A stretch of DNA of 64,000 bases from Prorocentrum cordatum (taxonomy: Eukaryota > Sar > Dinophyceae > Prorocentrales > Prorocentraceae), in assembly GCA_963575745.1 (NCBI GenBank), contig CAUYUJ010020538.1, positions 385,133-449,132 of the forward strand. Direction: 5' to 3'. The position numbers were made by a program, and so were the translations under genes. Position 1 is the first letter of the stretch. Each line of letters starts with the position of its first letter. Of the stretch, positions 55,090 to 64,000 are shown piece after piece. The notes below the pieces were generated by a model. That model was not told where the DNA came from and ran no database searches. It worked only from the letters and a program-made list of their open reading frames with translations.

Positions 55090-55420
55090 GCATCTGCCTC
55101 AGCATATCGTCCCTCCACCAGTCGTCCTCTCTTGGCCTCTTTTCCTCTCCGCCTTCTAACTTTTTCAGCTTTTCACTTTCTCCCTCCCCCGCATTCGTTT
55201 CGTTTACATTCCCTCCTTCCCTTCCCCACCACTCTCTTTCCCTCCCTCCCTTTTCCCCTCCCTTCCCCTCCCTTCCCCATCACTCCCTCCTTCTCTCCCC
55301 CAAACGTACTCCACTCTCTCGCGCCTCAATTTCCCACCCTCCCTCTCTTTAGCCCTCTTCTCCTGCACCGTCATGAGTCCTCCCTCTCTCTGTATCCCTC
55401 TGCCCTCCGACTTCCTCCTG
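55090..55420. repeat. Pyrimidine-rich low-complexity tract
   Basis: CT-rich (CCCTCCCTTTTCCCCTCCC type), with open frames on both strands that are composition artefacts. Confidence 0.7.
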
Positions 55421-56154
55421 CTGTCGCCGTCCCGACGCCTGAGGAGCAGGCGCTCACGCGCTTCTCGGATAACCAGGGCTCCTTGCCGATGTTTGTAGGC
55501 GGCGCCGGGAGCAGAGTAGGAGGCGGAGGGAGGTGATCTTGCCGCCCCCTCGCTCCCCACCTTCTACTCCATTCCCCCTCACCTTCCATGAGGGGATGTG
55601 ATGGGATTCGCCGTGATGGGAAGGAGATGGATGGATGGACGGGTTGGAGACCTGTACGGAAGGTGGGTGGGGGTAAGAGGGCGCCAGGGTATCCCGTGCC
55701 TTTTTGCATCCAAGAGCATCCTTCCCCCAGGACTATGGACTATGACAAAAAGGTCTCCGGATGCGCAACCAGTTCCGGAGAGAGGGCGAGAAGATTGGGG
55801 GGGGGCGGCGATTCGAAAACGGTCGAGTCGTCGGCGGTTTTTGAAGGACGGCAGGAGGTGATGCGAGTCGTCGGGGTGGAACGGGATGGATGGATGGGCG
55901 GGGGTGGGTCTGTGCCGTTTCGTTGGGTTCACGGCCTCGAGCCGTCGGGGATCGGGTCAACATCGTCGTCGTATTGTTGCGCAGCTGGGTCAGCATGTCA
56001 TCACCATTGCCTTTTTATCTTTTCCTTTCGTGCCGTGGGCAGCGTCGTCATCACTTCCCCCTCTCTCTTCCCGGTGCAGGGGGCAGGAGAGGGTGGCTGG
56101 GCAGGGAGGACGAGGCACAGGACGGGCGTCAGCAGGGCGAGGAGTAAGTCGGGC
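55421..56154. other. Intergenic, no gene seen
   Basis: Contains GGATGG and GTGGG words and a 9-base G run near 55799. The frame 55588-56229(+) is Gly/Arg/Ser-rich and runs through the MITE, so it is not called. Confidence 0.4.
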
Positions 56155-56276
56155 CTGCCCTCTACAGGAGGGATATTCAAACATAGTCAAACAATGAAGA
56201 TGTGTGGACATGTTGGGAGTATTGTTTGAGTACTTGTTCGCCCCAAATCCCCCTGTAGGGGGACAGGCCGGACTTC
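56155..56276. mobile_element. TA-flanked MITE, copy 3
   Basis: TA-AGTCGGGCCTGCCCTCTACAGG on the left and CCTGTAGGGGGACAGGCCGGACT-TC on the right are inverted repeats. The 122-bp element shares its right half (TTCGCCCCAAATCCCCCTG) with copies 1 and 2. The right-hand flanking dinucleotide has changed from TA to TC. Confidence 0.75.
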
Positions 56277-56574
56277 AGGCGAGGAGGAGGAGGAAGAAGA
56301 TGAGGGGGAGGGGAAGAAGATGAGGGGGAGGGAGCCTTCTGAGAAGTGTTCTGTGCCTTCGGGGAAGGCTCAGGAAATTTCTCAGAGGGCCGAGCGACTC
56401 CCGAGCCTTCTGAGGAGACCCGCCCCTTCTCACTTCCGCCCGGGGCTCGCCGCCGAGAAGGGGGCAAGTGAGAGGACGGGAGGATGATGTGACGGCGTGG
56501 GGAGGAGGTTGGGGGTGGGAGGGGGATGGAGCCAGAGCGGGTGGGATGAGGAGCGATGATGGGTGAGGCAGTGA

Positions 56575-56690
56575 AGATGCTCCTCCTCCTCTTCCTCCTC
56601 CTCCTCCTCCCTCCTCCTCCTCCTCCTCCTCCTCCTCCTCCTCCTCCTCCTCCTCCTCCTCCTCCTCCTCCTCCACCTCCTCCTGGGGGG
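56575..56690. repeat. (CTC)n microsatellite
   Basis: About 115 bp of nearly pure CTC triplets, followed by a G run and GGGGGCGGCGG. A second GACGAC run lies at 56757-56772. Confidence 0.9.
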
Positions 56691-58025
56691 GGGGCGGGGG
56701 CGGCGGGCCACACGAGGGAGGCATGAGACACCAGGCCCACGAGGCAGGAGAGCGCGGACGACGACGACGACGTCTGCGCCACTGTCAGGGCTTGCCGCCG
56801 GGGCGGCGGCGGCCTGCGTGGCCGCGGCGGCCGTCACGCTGTCCTTGAGGCGCCACGGGTGCCGCGTGCGTGCCGCGCCTAGCGTTCCGCGATGGCTTAT
56901 TTCGAAGAAAAACGGCATAAACATTGGTCGGAGTTTGATAGACCTCCTACCCTGACACGTCGATTAGTGAATTGGCCGCTTTCGGTTCGCGAGAGGGCGT
57001 CACAGCCGCTAGTTTTGCGGGTCCAGGTCCGTCGGTTTCGGTCCTAGGCCGTTTTCACTAAAGGTTGGTCTACTAAAGGGAGGTTTGTCCACCGTCGAAT
57101 TGGCGCTCCGCGCGGATTTCTTGGATCCGCGCTGGCCCCACCCTCCCTGGCGCGCGGCAGGTTCTGTTTATGGCGTTGTTTCTTCTTTTTCTTCTTCCAT
57201 TACTGGCGGGCGAAGAACGGTACCGAACAAACCTTTTCGCCGTCGGGGGCGCCAGGTCCCAGGGCGGCTGGAAAGTTAATACCCCTACTTCCATTTCATG
57301 TTGTACTTGTCTTCGCCCGCGAAGCTTAAGAGCTTTGAGGCGACGCCCGCGTCGGTGCCGACGCTAACACGACGACGATCCCCTGTCAGTGAGTACGGTA
57401 GGTTTACACCGCGTCGGCGCGCCAGCTGCCGCAGCGTGGGCGTTCAGAGTGGTTTGCCGCGAGTGGCCACGAACCGGCCGACATCGGAAGACCCGCGTTA
57501 TCGGAAGGCCACGGTCGTTCAAGTTTGAACGGCCCACGCAGTGTCAGATACCAGCACCAACGTCGCCGCGAAACTAATTGATGACGCTTCGCGTATCACC
57601 GCCAGCCTTCTCCCCCCCGTTCCGCCGCTGGTCGCCGCGCCGTGGCGTCCCCACCTGCAGGGATGTCTGTGCCGGTCACCTGCCGACGCCGCTGGCGTCT
57701 TAATGAGGGTAATTTTGTCCCTGGCAAGTGCACACGCCACTGCGGCCAATTATCTTCGTTCCGCGCCCCGGACGTTGACCCGCTCCTAGACCGTCGCCTG
57801 GGAGCCGCCGACCAAAAAAGTATCACCGCCAGCCCATCCAACAACGATGCCCACCCAGGCGAGTTTCCTTGAACAGGGAAGTGGGACAGCATGCAGTGGG
57901 ACACAGAGCTGAGTAAGCCGTCAAGCCGAAGCCTTGGGTCAGCCTGAACAGGCCCGTCAGGCATTCGCGGATCTTTCGCCCCGCGAGCCTTTTCGATGCT
58001 TCTTCGGATGCTTTTTGGAACCATC
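56691..58025. other. Intergenic, one weak short frame
   Basis: Mostly unique DNA. The frame 57170-57367(+) begins MALFLLFLLPLLAGEERYRT, which looks like a signal peptide, but it is short, ends in Arg-rich sequence and has no support beyond that. Nothing else recognisable was found. Confidence 0.3.
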
Positions 58026-58560
58026 TTGGAGTCATTTGGAGGCCTGCTGGGCCCTCCTGAGGCCCCCGTGGAGGCTTCTTGGGGGCCTGTCGGAGGCCCC
58101 TTGAGGGCTCTGGGAGGCTGATTGGAGCGATATCAAGGCCTCCCCTCGGAGGCAGAATACCTGCCTCTTGGAGCGCTCTTGGGCGATCTTGGGGCCGTCT
58201 TGGGGCCTTCTTGGACCCCTCTTGGGGCTCTCTTGGGCCTTCTTGGACCTCAGAAGCCCATCGGAAACGAAAAGGCAAGAATGTAACCAACGATGCTTCC
58301 CTTTGGTGTTCGAAGGATTTGGGCCTCTTGGGGGGACCTTGAGCTCGGAGAGCACTTGAGACCGTCTTGAGCCCGTCTTGGAGCCTCTTGGATGCATGTC
58401 GGAGGCTATTTTGCGCCAGCTTGAGCCATCTTGGAGGCCACCTTGGGCTCTCTGAGGCGCTCTCGAAGCCATCTTGGGCCACCTTGAACGCTCCGCCCCC
58501 CTGGGCCAACCCCAGCCCAGGCCCAGGGGGGGTGGAGGCAAGCTCCACCGAATAAGGGAA
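58026..58560. repeat. CTTGGGGCC-type minisatellite
   Basis: Words such as CTTGGGGCC, CTTGGAGG and CTTGGACC recur at intervals of about 10-15 bp through the block. The minus frames are correspondingly rich in PQEGP/RRPQD-like residues. A direct block AACGAAAAGGCAAGAATG (about 58266) interrupts it. Confidence 0.65.
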
Positions 58561-60125
58561 GGGAGGACCTAACAAAGGAAACGCTTAGACCATCGACCAG
58601 ATTTTCCGAACAGCCAATAGTGAGCGCGGCCAAAGTACAGTGGACGCAGCATGTTCGGCCCATCCTTTCCCAAAACTCCTTGTAACACATGTGCGCTGAT
58701 TATGTCTGGCAATGGCATGGTAATGGACACCAATGTTTAAATCGGTTCGTATGCTTCCTGTGCTCTTCGGCGCAGCTCACGGGTCTGGCTGAAGTTCGGT
58801 CACATTGGTTCTTGGACGCTTCAGGGTGAGCTCGCCTGCCTCAGTCCGAGACATCGAAGCACAGCTGCAAGTTCGGGTATTCTTGCTCGCATTCCGCACG
58901 CTCTAACATGGCCTGCGTAATCTCGGCAGGCCGATCCTCGAGGCCTTCCCGTTGCGTTCGCCCTTCTCTGGCGTCCGCATGGCCATGGACCAGGCAGTCA
59001 CGTCAGGCCTCCTCCCTGTTTCTCGACCTCCTTGGTGCATATGCCCTCCGCCCGCATTGCTTAATGTGAGGCAGTGTCTGGAAACGTCTTCCACACCTGC
59101 CATCAGCCCTTGCCCCACCCTTCTGCATGCTTGCATGTCCGGCTTGGGATGTTGGTCGTGTGGTTGTGCTTGTCGACTTAATTGGCCGGCAGGTCGGCAA
59201 CTCAGCTTGTCGGTTGGTTGGTCGGCAAGTTGGGCACAGGGTGTCGTCACAGTCCGTACCGAGGTTGATCTGCATTTGGACGCTTGTTTGTTTCAGCAGG
59301 TTGCGGGAGTGGATGCCACGAAAGACACCCATTCACCGTCTTTTCGCATTCAGTCTCGCTCAATATGTGATGGTCATATATTGCATATGGTTGTTGTGGT
59401 TGCCCAGCTGTTTGGTTTAGCCGCGCTCGCCGAAAGTCGCGTAACCCCATACTCGCACAGGACATCATATTTGTGCGGCGGTGCGTGCGGGGGTTCGTGG
59501 CTTCGCGAGCTCGGATCCGCCGTATGATGGGGAGGGCGAAACGATTCACGTTCGGACGCAAGGAAGCAGACGAGCCTCCGTTTATTTATGTAGTTGGGTT
59601 GATGGGGAGGGGGGGGGGTCCAACACCGTTTCAGATGGCTTGCGAGCGTTCTAACATGATTCCGACGGGGCTCAAGATAGCTCCAGAAGTTTTCGGGACT
59701 GCCGAAGTGGGTGGCAGATGATTCCGTCTTCGGCGAGTCCCTGGGGGAAGTGAGCAGGAGCAGGCCTTCTCAGAAGGTTCGGAGTTCCCCCTGTCTGAAT
59801 CGTCCCCGAATACACAGGACACTTCTCAGCAGGCGCGAGGGCGTCTGAGAAGTCCTGCCGCCTTCTCAGATGGGCTGCTCCTCCTCACCCTCTCTCGCCG
59901 CCGATTCTCGAACAGCAGCATCGCCTCGATTCAGGGGTAGGATGAGGAGAAGGAGCGGGAGGACGAGCAGGATGACGACCAAGGCTACATGGCAGTGAGA
60001 GCCTCGTTCCAGGAGGAGCGCGCTCTGGCATGCTGCCCTTCTTTCCCGATGTTTTGCGCCATGTCTGGGTGAGCTTGTTTTGCCCAGCTGCTCAGTGTCT
60101 ACGTGCATGTTTCGAGCAATGGCTG
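58561..60125. other. Intergenic, no gene seen
   Basis: It contains a GTCGGCAAC/GGTTGGTTGGTCGGC patch near 59190-59235 and several CTTCTCAG/CTGAGAAG words (59775-59870) that resemble words at 56335-56435. Frames up to ~190 codons lack domains. Confidence 0.35.
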
Positions 60126-60236
60126 CATGTGTGTGTATGCGTGCGTGCGTGCGTGCGTGCGTGCGTGTGCGTGTGCGTGTGTGTGTGTGTGTGCGTGTGT
60201 GTGTGTGTATTTGTGTGTGTGTGTTTGTGGTTGTGC
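60126..60236. repeat. (GT)n/(GCGT)n microsatellite
   Basis: GCGTGCGTGCGTGCGTGCGTG followed by GTGTGTGT with single changes. Confidence 0.9.
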
Positions 60237-61350
60237 TCTAATGTGGGCTCCTGTGGTTCGAGTTACGAGCGGCTTGGCATTCGCGCCTGGCGGCTTGCCT
60301 AGGGCTCGCATCTGGTGCTGCAGCGGTTCCTCCAAGATAGGTGCTTTCGTTAAGGAAGGGTGTGGGTGTCTGTGTGTTTGTGTGTGTGTCGGTGAGCGGC
60401 CAGGTCGGTTCTTTCTTAGGACCTTCTTCACTGGCATCGTTTCGTCCGCTCTTCGTCCCCCATGTGACTTGCATAGCCTGTGGGCGCTCGCTGACAGCGT
60501 CCGATGCCGCGTGCGGCGCTGCCGACGACAAAGTATGTGGGTCCTTGGCCCCAGGGTCGTTCCCGAATCGACCGACCACCTGGCAGCAGCCGAGCCACCA
60601 GCACTCCGACCATCACGTAGTGGGTCCAGGGCATGCGGCAGTGGGAGGGGGGGGAGGAGGAGGGGAGGAAAAGTCCCCAAAAGAGGACCCAAGCTTCCGA
60701 CGACTCGAGTTGTAAGAGTGGCTAGGAGCCAGACCTCTCGACCCTTGCCCCGCGGGCCGGCTTTTCATCCCGCGCCGTTTTTCTGACAGTCAGTGGGCCC
60801 AGAAGTGGCCACTCACGGCGAAAATGGCAGAGCATTTCGGGCGCGACATGTCAGAGCCGCCGCCGGGTTGTGCACCCTGCGTGCAAATTGAGCTTCAGAC
60901 ACGTTCAGGGGCACGTTGTGGCCACGACTCCGAGGAGGGGATCCAGCGGTGGCCACAAGAAGCCCCCACGAGGATCAAAAAGGTCAACCTAAAGCGTCCA
61001 CGTTCCTCGAACCTCGATCCCCAAACTTCGCCAGAGGTCTGGGAAGGAGGAGGGAGAGGAGGAGGAGAGGGAGGTCTCGCAGTAAACCGCAGCGCAAATA
61101 AATCTAGATTTTCGAGTGCCGAGTGCCTGTGCAGGTCTCGCGGGTCGGCGCTGGGCCGTCCTTGTCCTGGCGCAGATGGGGGGCGGACAAGCGCCGGCGC
61201 CGATCTCCGAACGTTCTTGTTTCTGCCGTGTTCTGCTCGGTTAGAGGAGGGTCCCAGGGCGGCTCGGCCAGCGTCCAGAGGCGGGGTGCCACCGCTATAG
61301 GGTGGGCGAGTCCTCGAGCGTCCCTTGCAGGGCAGAGCAGGATTGGAAGG
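60237..61350. other. Intergenic, no gene seen
   Basis: A second short GTGTGTTTGTGTGTGTGTC run is at 60375. The frame 60824-61300(+), starting MAEHFGRDMSEPPPG, is open for 158 codons but Gly/Arg/Ser-rich towards its end and without a known domain. Confidence 0.35.
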
Positions 61351-61650
61351 GAGTGGCCCTCCTCCTCCTCCTCCTTCTCCTCTGTTTCTCTTGTTTTTCT
61401 CCTCTCTCTCCCCCTCCTCGTCCTCCGCCTCCTGCTCCTCCTCCTCCTCCTCCTCCTCCTCCGTCTCCTTCTTCTCCTCCTCTTCCTCCTCCTCCTCCTC
61501 CTCCTCCTCCACATCATCTTCGTCGTCAGAATCATCAGCAGGAGCAGCAGCAGCATCATCATCACCATCATCATCAGTATCATCCTCATCCTCCTCATCC
61601 TTCTCCCCCTCCTTATCCTTCGCTTCCTCTGCTGCTGCTGCTGCTGCTGG
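61351..61650. repeat. Cluster of trinucleotide microsatellites
   Basis: CTC triplets (61358-61520), CAT/CAG triplets (61520-61600) and GCT triplets (61630-61655) follow each other. Minus frames give long Glu/Asp-rich proteins that are by-products. Confidence 0.9.
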
Positions 61651-62640
61651 TGTTTGGGCGGGCCCTCTGCCTGGCTGTGGGCTGTCGGCGTATCTCGAGG
61701 TGGGTTTGCAGTGCCACACTTCCTGTCGCTCGCGCGCCAGGGGAGCAAGCTGCCGTCCAATGAAGCACACTGCCGCCCCGATCGCCTCCCCTATTGCTTC
61801 TCTTGTGGTTATGCTCTCTCGTGGCCCCCCTTACTTAGGCGGGTGCCCCTTCGCCCGACTTGAACGGACTACGGACGTGGATGTGTGTGTGTGCGCTGCG
61901 AGGGGAAAAGTCATCATTTTGCGTTTCTTCGCCATCATCCCTTTCCTCCTTCGCTCCTCCGAGGTCTCCACCAGGGATGAGGACTATGAGGGAGGAGGGC
62001 TATTCCTACGACGCTCTTCTGAACAGAGCGCACAGTGGATGTGCCTCCGTAGCGTTCGGCGCCCAGGCTGTTCGAGGGTCTCTGGACGCCAGAAAAAGGT
62101 CCACCACGAACGGTCCACAGACGCCGGAGGGGGCCCCAGGCCCCCGCGCGGGGGGTTATTGTTGGCAGGTTCGTGCCGCTTCGATGCCGGGTCGGCGCGG
62201 GCGCTCAAGGCTGAACTCCCTCCGCCCCCCAGCTCCCTCATTTTCTAGGGGCCCGCGTGAGGAGTGCCTGCGAAAGCTGGCGTCGCGAGGACTCCTGTGA
62301 CAAACGGCCTGCGGCGGTGGCAGAGTCCGCCCCCCCCCCTAAGCGCACTCGTATCCCCCTCCTGAGGTGCCACCCATTTGATCTGCTGCCACCCCTTCTG
62401 GTTCTCGCCCCCAGCAAGCGCCTGGCCATTCAGCCACCTCTGGAGCGGGATGGGGGGCGCCTCCCAGCGGCAGCGCGTTGCCTTCGCTTCCCATGTCTCC
62501 ATGTATCGTGTTTTTTGTTCGACGGCCCTGCTTTGGGTTTCCGTTCGGGAAAAGCGCGGTCGCGACTTCCTTTTTTCCGCGTCTCTTCTCTCCCCTCCTG
62601 TTGTGTTTCCTACCTCGCCCTCTATGCTCGCCGTCTTTCG
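61651..62640. other. Intergenic, no gene seen
   Basis: GC-rich sequence with a short TGTGTGTGTG patch at 61882 and a C run near 62329. No recognisable protein or RNA. Confidence 0.35.
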
Positions 62641-62980
62641 GGTCTGCGAGCCGCGAAAGTGCCGCCCTTTTTGGTGTGGCGGTGGGGAGTCCAGCGGAGC
62701 CGCGTCCCTGGGGGCCGCGGACTGCTAAATTCCGCCCCTGTTCGTGGGCTCTGGAAGGGTCTAGCGGAGTAGCGTCCGAATGAAATCATATGCGTCCTCG
62801 CCGGCCTTCGGGTAAATTGATGATCGAATGCGTTGTAGAAGAAGTTGGTTTCCAGGTGATACCAGCGGAGATGTTTCATTCAAATGAAATGGGTCCTCGT
62901 CGTTGTCGTGGGCTGCGCACTGCGAGAGTGCTCCCCGTTATTGTGGGCTCTTGGGGGGTCCAACGGGGCGACGCGTTACC
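62641..62980. repeat. Three diverged copies of a ~50-bp motif
   Basis: Related forms of TGTGG...GGGGAGTCCAGCGGAGCCGCGTCC are seen at about 62670-62710, 62745-62780 (GGGCTCTGGAAGGGTCTAGC) and 62940-62975 (GGGCTCTTGGGGGGTCCAAC). ATGAAAT words lie between the copies. Confidence 0.5.
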
Positions 62981-63383
62981 CAGGCCAGATGAGCAAATGG
63001 GACTTCTCCGTAGCCGACGGCTCCGAATTTCGATGCCGTCATCGTTTTCTTGGGTCCCCGGGAGGTCTCGTTCGGATCGCATGAGGTTTCGTGTTGTATT
63101 ACATTTTTGCCCGCGTTCTCCCTCCATCGTCATCGTTTACCTTCTTTTCTATTTCACGCTCGTGCTCATCATTTGTTCTTCCTTTTTTCTCGCCATTCCT
63201 TCCGCTGTCCCGCGGCCCCTGCGGCAAGAAACTCGCGCAAGTCGATCGCAGCATCGGCGCTTCGGGCGCGGCGGGCATCGCCTTCATCGAACCGTTGATT
63301 TCGATATCGTTCGACTTCCGCAAGCATGAGGTCGCGCGCACCGGCCAGGTGTCCTGACATCCACGGCCTGCCAGGGTTGGACC
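62981..63383. other. Intergenic, possible coding remnant
   Basis: One plus frame at about 63210-63357 reads GPCGKKLAQVDRSIGASGAA, then GIAFIEPLISISFDFRKHEV and a stop. The composition is more protein-like than its surroundings, but it is short and its start is unclear. Confidence 0.3.
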
Positions 63384-63695
63384 ATGCACCGCGGAATCAT
63401 TGCCGATGCCTGGCGCAAGGATGCGGAGGACCTGAACGGTCATCGTGTGCATCTTTACGCGATGCTTTCCAAGGAGACAGAAGTGGATAATTTGCGGATG
63501 ATGCGCGACCCTGGTCTTGATCTCTTTACCCGCGGGCCGGCCGCAAACCTGGCGGCGCGCCTGAGGGCGTTTAGCTCCCGCCGTGAATGGTGCAGGAAGG
63601 AGGCGGAGAAACTTGCAGGAGAGCTAGGCCTCGTTCGTTTCTTGCGCTGGCTTCGAACAGCTGGTCCCGTGGGCCGCCACAGCGACACCGAATGA
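63384..63695 (+). CDS. Hypothetical small protein (103 aa)
   Basis: A frame with balanced, helix-friendly composition (IIADAWRKDAEDLNGHRVHL, SKETEVDNLRMMRDPGLDLF, REWCRKEAEKLAGELGLVRF). It is unlike the Arg/Ala/Pro-rich chance frames that fill the window. It has no known domain, signal peptide or membrane segment. It follows ~25 bp after the possible coding remnant, in a different frame. It could be an exon of a larger gene. AATAAA occurs at 63725-63730, 30 bp after the stop. Confidence 0.3.
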   Translation: MHRGIIADAWRKDAEDLNGHRVHLYAMLSKETEVDNLRMMRDPGLDLFTRGPAANLAARLRAFSSRREWCRKEAEKLAGELGLVRFLRWLRTAGPVGRHSDTE

Positions 63696-64000
63696 GTTGC
63701 GCTGTTCGATTGGCTTGCCAATGCGAATAAATCGCACCCTTCCATATTTCGCCTTTTTCGGTCGAAGTAGTTATTTTTTCGCTTTCCACCGTGTCCCTGC
63801 TGCGGCGTTGACTCGGCGGCCCCCTTCAGTCCTCCGCCTCCTTTTCACGCGCCTTTCCTTGTCGCTATGTCGACAAATGCAGCCTGTCATGTCGACGTTT
63901 TTTCCTTGCCCACTTCCGCCGAGGACCCGAGCGGCTTCGCATAATCGGTTCGACCCGCGCAGTCATGCCACACCGTTAGAAAACCTCAGCCGCGCGCTCG
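63696..64000. other. Right edge, no gene seen
   Basis: Unique sequence with GTCGACAAATG...CATGTCGAC, a short inverted repeat at about 63872-63898. Nothing else was recognised. Confidence 0.4.

Noticed and set aside
18132-56276. MITE copies as transcription terminators
   Set aside because: The inverted ends are ~25 bp but the copies are spaced without regard to genes and have TA flanks, which fits transposition better.
56275-56924. Glu-, Gly- or Arg-rich minus frames across the CTC microsatellite
   Set aside because: All three phases are open because of the triplet repeat.
60895-61770. 291-codon Glu/Asp-rich minus frame
   Set aside because: Its middle is the complement of CTC/CAT microsatellites, so the acidic runs are repeat products.
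1-64000. tRNA, rRNA, spliced-leader RNA
   Set aside because: No GGTTCRANTCC box with a pairing acceptor stem and no spliced-leader-like sequence was found by eye. TTCGAAAGTCC in the 440-bp unit and TTCGAACGCCC in the second array lack the rest of a tRNA.

Overview
The window reads as repeat-dominated nuclear DNA of a eukaryote with a large, GC-rich genome, most likely a dinoflagellate. This rests on inference: there are almost no compact genes, satellite-like arrays occupy about a third of the window, two very long intronless reading frames stand alone, and there is a decayed tyrosine-recombinase (DIRS-like) retrotransposon. No tRNA, rRNA, spliced-leader RNA, CRISPR array or bacterial operon was seen. 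The only two convincing open genes are single-exon frames of about 1,530 and 1,145 codons, and neither belongs to a family I can name with confidence.

Layout, left half. Positions 1-9686 are a tandem array of 22 copies of a ~440-bp unit, cut by the left window edge. Its copies carry G and C homopolymer runs of very different length at fixed places. The array is interrupted at 9687 by a minus-strand DIRS-like element (about 9.69-16.27 kb) with gag-like, reverse transcriptase, RNase H, methyltransferase-like and tyrosine recombinase segments, broken by frameshifts and stops. The array resumes for ~120 bp at 16275. Small foldback/MITE-like elements follow (16.4-17.2 and 18.1 kb). Positions 19.95-31.34 kb are a second array of nine longer units (0.9-1.8 kb). 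Its last three units contain 0.7-1.0 kb expansions of GTC-type trinucleotides, and most units carry a 14-bp minisatellite of varying copy number.

Layout, right half. At 32.1-33.9 kb three dispersed repeats (called R, S and T here) occur in an order that recurs at 54.1-54.9 kb. The first long gene runs 34685-39277(+). Two separate ~0.9-kb direct duplications lie at 40.1-41.9 and 44.0-45.8 kb, the second preceded by a decamer minisatellite. The second long gene runs 49660-53097(+). The rest (53-64 kb) is low-complexity purine/pyrimidine tracts, microsatellites, a TA-flanked MITE copy, and a possible short reading frame near 63.4 kb.

How it fits together. The two long genes share a ~100-bp related sequence 150-340 bp upstream of their starts and are each followed by purine-rich tracts, so they may share a type of promoter or have been spread by a common mechanism. 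The first has features that could suit a transposase of an unnamed type. Everything else looks like mobile elements, their remnants, and tandem amplification acting on them.
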